A stretch of 7,028 nucleotides of DNA from contig JAHDGN010000170.1 in NCBI GenBank assembly GCA_020627645.1, positions 1 through 7,028 on the forward strand, read 5' to 3'. This DNA comes from Akkermansiaceae bacterium. Its GTDB lineage: Bacteria > Verrucomicrobiota > Verrucomicrobiia > Verrucomicrobiales > Akkermansiaceae. Made by a program: the position numbers and the translations under genes. Shown piece by piece: positions 6,346 through 7,028 of this stretch. The notes below the pieces were generated by a model. It was given only the letters and a program-made list of their open reading frames with translations. It ran no database searches and was not told the DNA's origin. Each line of letters opens with the position of its first letter. The stretch's first letter is position 1.

Positions 6346-6954
6346 ATGCGCGATTACAAAGGAGAAGAAATCCTCGTCATCCCACGCGAACTCTTCGATA
6401 GCCTTGGTTCTTTCCAAGGGATTCAAACAGACGTTCTTCGATACCTCGAAGCCATTCTCGACCCCGCACACAACTTCTTCATGGATCGAGCCAAAGCAGA
6501 AGAAGACCCCTCCCATAAACAAATCATCCCCTACGCACTATTCCATCACCAAGGGAAATATCTCCACTATACTCGTGGAAAAAGTGGAGGAGAATCTCGG
6601 CTACATGCGCAAGGCTCGGTCGGCATCGGGGGCCACATCAACCCCATCGACGAACGAACCGATCCTCTAGGCCGAGAAACTTACCTCGCTGGAGTCGAAA
6701 GAGAAATTTCCGAAGAACTCAATATCACCGGATCTCATAGTAATCGTATTGTTGGACTTCTTAACGACGACTCCAATGAAGTTGGCAAAGTCCACCTCGG
6801 TATTGTTCATATTTTTGAACTGGAAACTGAACAAGTAACCTCAAACGAAGACTCCCTTGCCAACCTCTCTTTCCAATCAACTGAAAGCCTCAAAAGCGAC
6901 TTACATCCGAATCTAGAAACCTGGTCTCAGTTCTGCGTAGACAAGCTCCTCTAG
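6346..6954 (+). CDS. Nudix hydrolase, COG4112-like ('predicted phosphoesterase, MutT family')
   Basis: The 202-residue cytoplasmic protein probably hydrolyses a nucleoside diphosphate linked to another moiety. The Nudix box is seen as E111-x7-R119-E120-I-S-E123-E124-L-N-I, with the acidic residues that bind metal intact. The final box Gly is replaced by Asn, and the opening Gly (GIGGHINP, 93-100) is about nine residues further from E111 than in the standard GX5E box. Flanking motifs HYTRGKSGGESRLHAQGSVGIGGH (74-97 region) and GLLNDDSNEVGKVHLGIVH (137-155) fit the COG4112 group as I remember it. The ATG at 6346 puts EEILVIPRELFD at the N-terminus, as expected. An upstream TTG at 6187 would overlap the previous gene by 110 bases and add an unrelated 53-residue tail. 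Substrate unknown. Confidence 0.85.
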   Translation: MRDYKGEEILVIPRELFDSLGSFQGIQTDVLRYLEAILDPAHNFFMDRAKAEEDPSHKQIIPYALFHHQGKYLHYTRGKSGGESRLHAQGSVGIGGHINPIDERTDPLGRETYLAGVEREISEELNITGSHSNRIVGLLNDDSNEVGKVHLGIVHIFELETEQVTSNEDSLANLSFQSTESLKSDLHPNLETWSQFCVDKLL

Positions 6955-7028
6955 TCATATCCCCCTGAGCGAGGCCTAATCAATAAACCAGAACGCCTAC
7001 GTCATCCAACCCTCGAGTATCTTGATAG
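6955..7028. other. Right edge, no supported feature
   Basis: The 74 bases after the Nudix stop show no hairpin terminator and no start codon leading into a convincing frame. Short open frames touch the edge on both strands, including a 15-codon minus-strand stretch ending at a stop at 6980-6982, but these are too short to call. Confidence 0.5.

Noticed and set aside
6980..7027. 3' end of a convergent minus-strand gene
   Set aside because: Only 15 sense codons are visible before the edge, with no family signal. A + strand frame is equally open there.

Overview
The window most likely comes from a member of the Verrucomicrobia (PVC superphylum). The evidence is the verrucomicrobial style of the first protein, which combines Ig/PKD-like domains, an SGNH esterase, a 'DPDxDSVSNLLE' calcium-type repeat and a terminal domain ending FFRLRV. 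A Tat-exported sugar-isomerase-like TIM barrel and the absence of Shine-Dalgarno sequences before all five intact genes fit the same assignment. This taxonomic call is inference from protein style, not a database match. All genes lie on the + strand, and that strand carries much more C than G.

Layout. Bases 2-2113 hold the 3' two-thirds or so of a large secreted SGNH/GDSL esterase gene of the sialate O-acetylesterase type. It is interrupted by one in-frame TGA (1175-1177) where a Trp codon is expected, so it is either a fresh pseudogene, a sequencing error or a readthrough case. After a 126-base C-rich gap comes tyrS (2240-3424), a complete class I tyrosyl-tRNA synthetase of the TyrZ-like bacterial subtype. 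A Tat-signalled hydroxypyruvate-isomerase/xylose-isomerase-like TIM barrel protein follows (3484-4410) and is closed by a strong intrinsic terminator (4439-4474). An AT-richer intergenic region with a 12-bp palindrome leads to a 168-residue DUF5069-like protein (4628-5134). Then come a secreted protein with an unrecognised helical N-terminal half and a divergent CAP/SCP domain (5283-6296) and, 49 bases on, a COG4112-like Nudix hydrolase (6346-6954). The last 74 bases hold nothing I can call.

Working together. I see no coherent pathway. tyrS is housekeeping. The esterase and the Tat-exported TIM barrel could both serve polysaccharide or sugar breakdown outside the cytoplasm, but tyrS lies between them. 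The CAP-protein and Nudix genes are close enough to be co-transcribed. I found no mobile element, CRISPR array, tRNA, rRNA or phage-like module, and no convincing new system. The best leads are the in-frame TGA and the unrecognised N-terminal half of the CAP protein.
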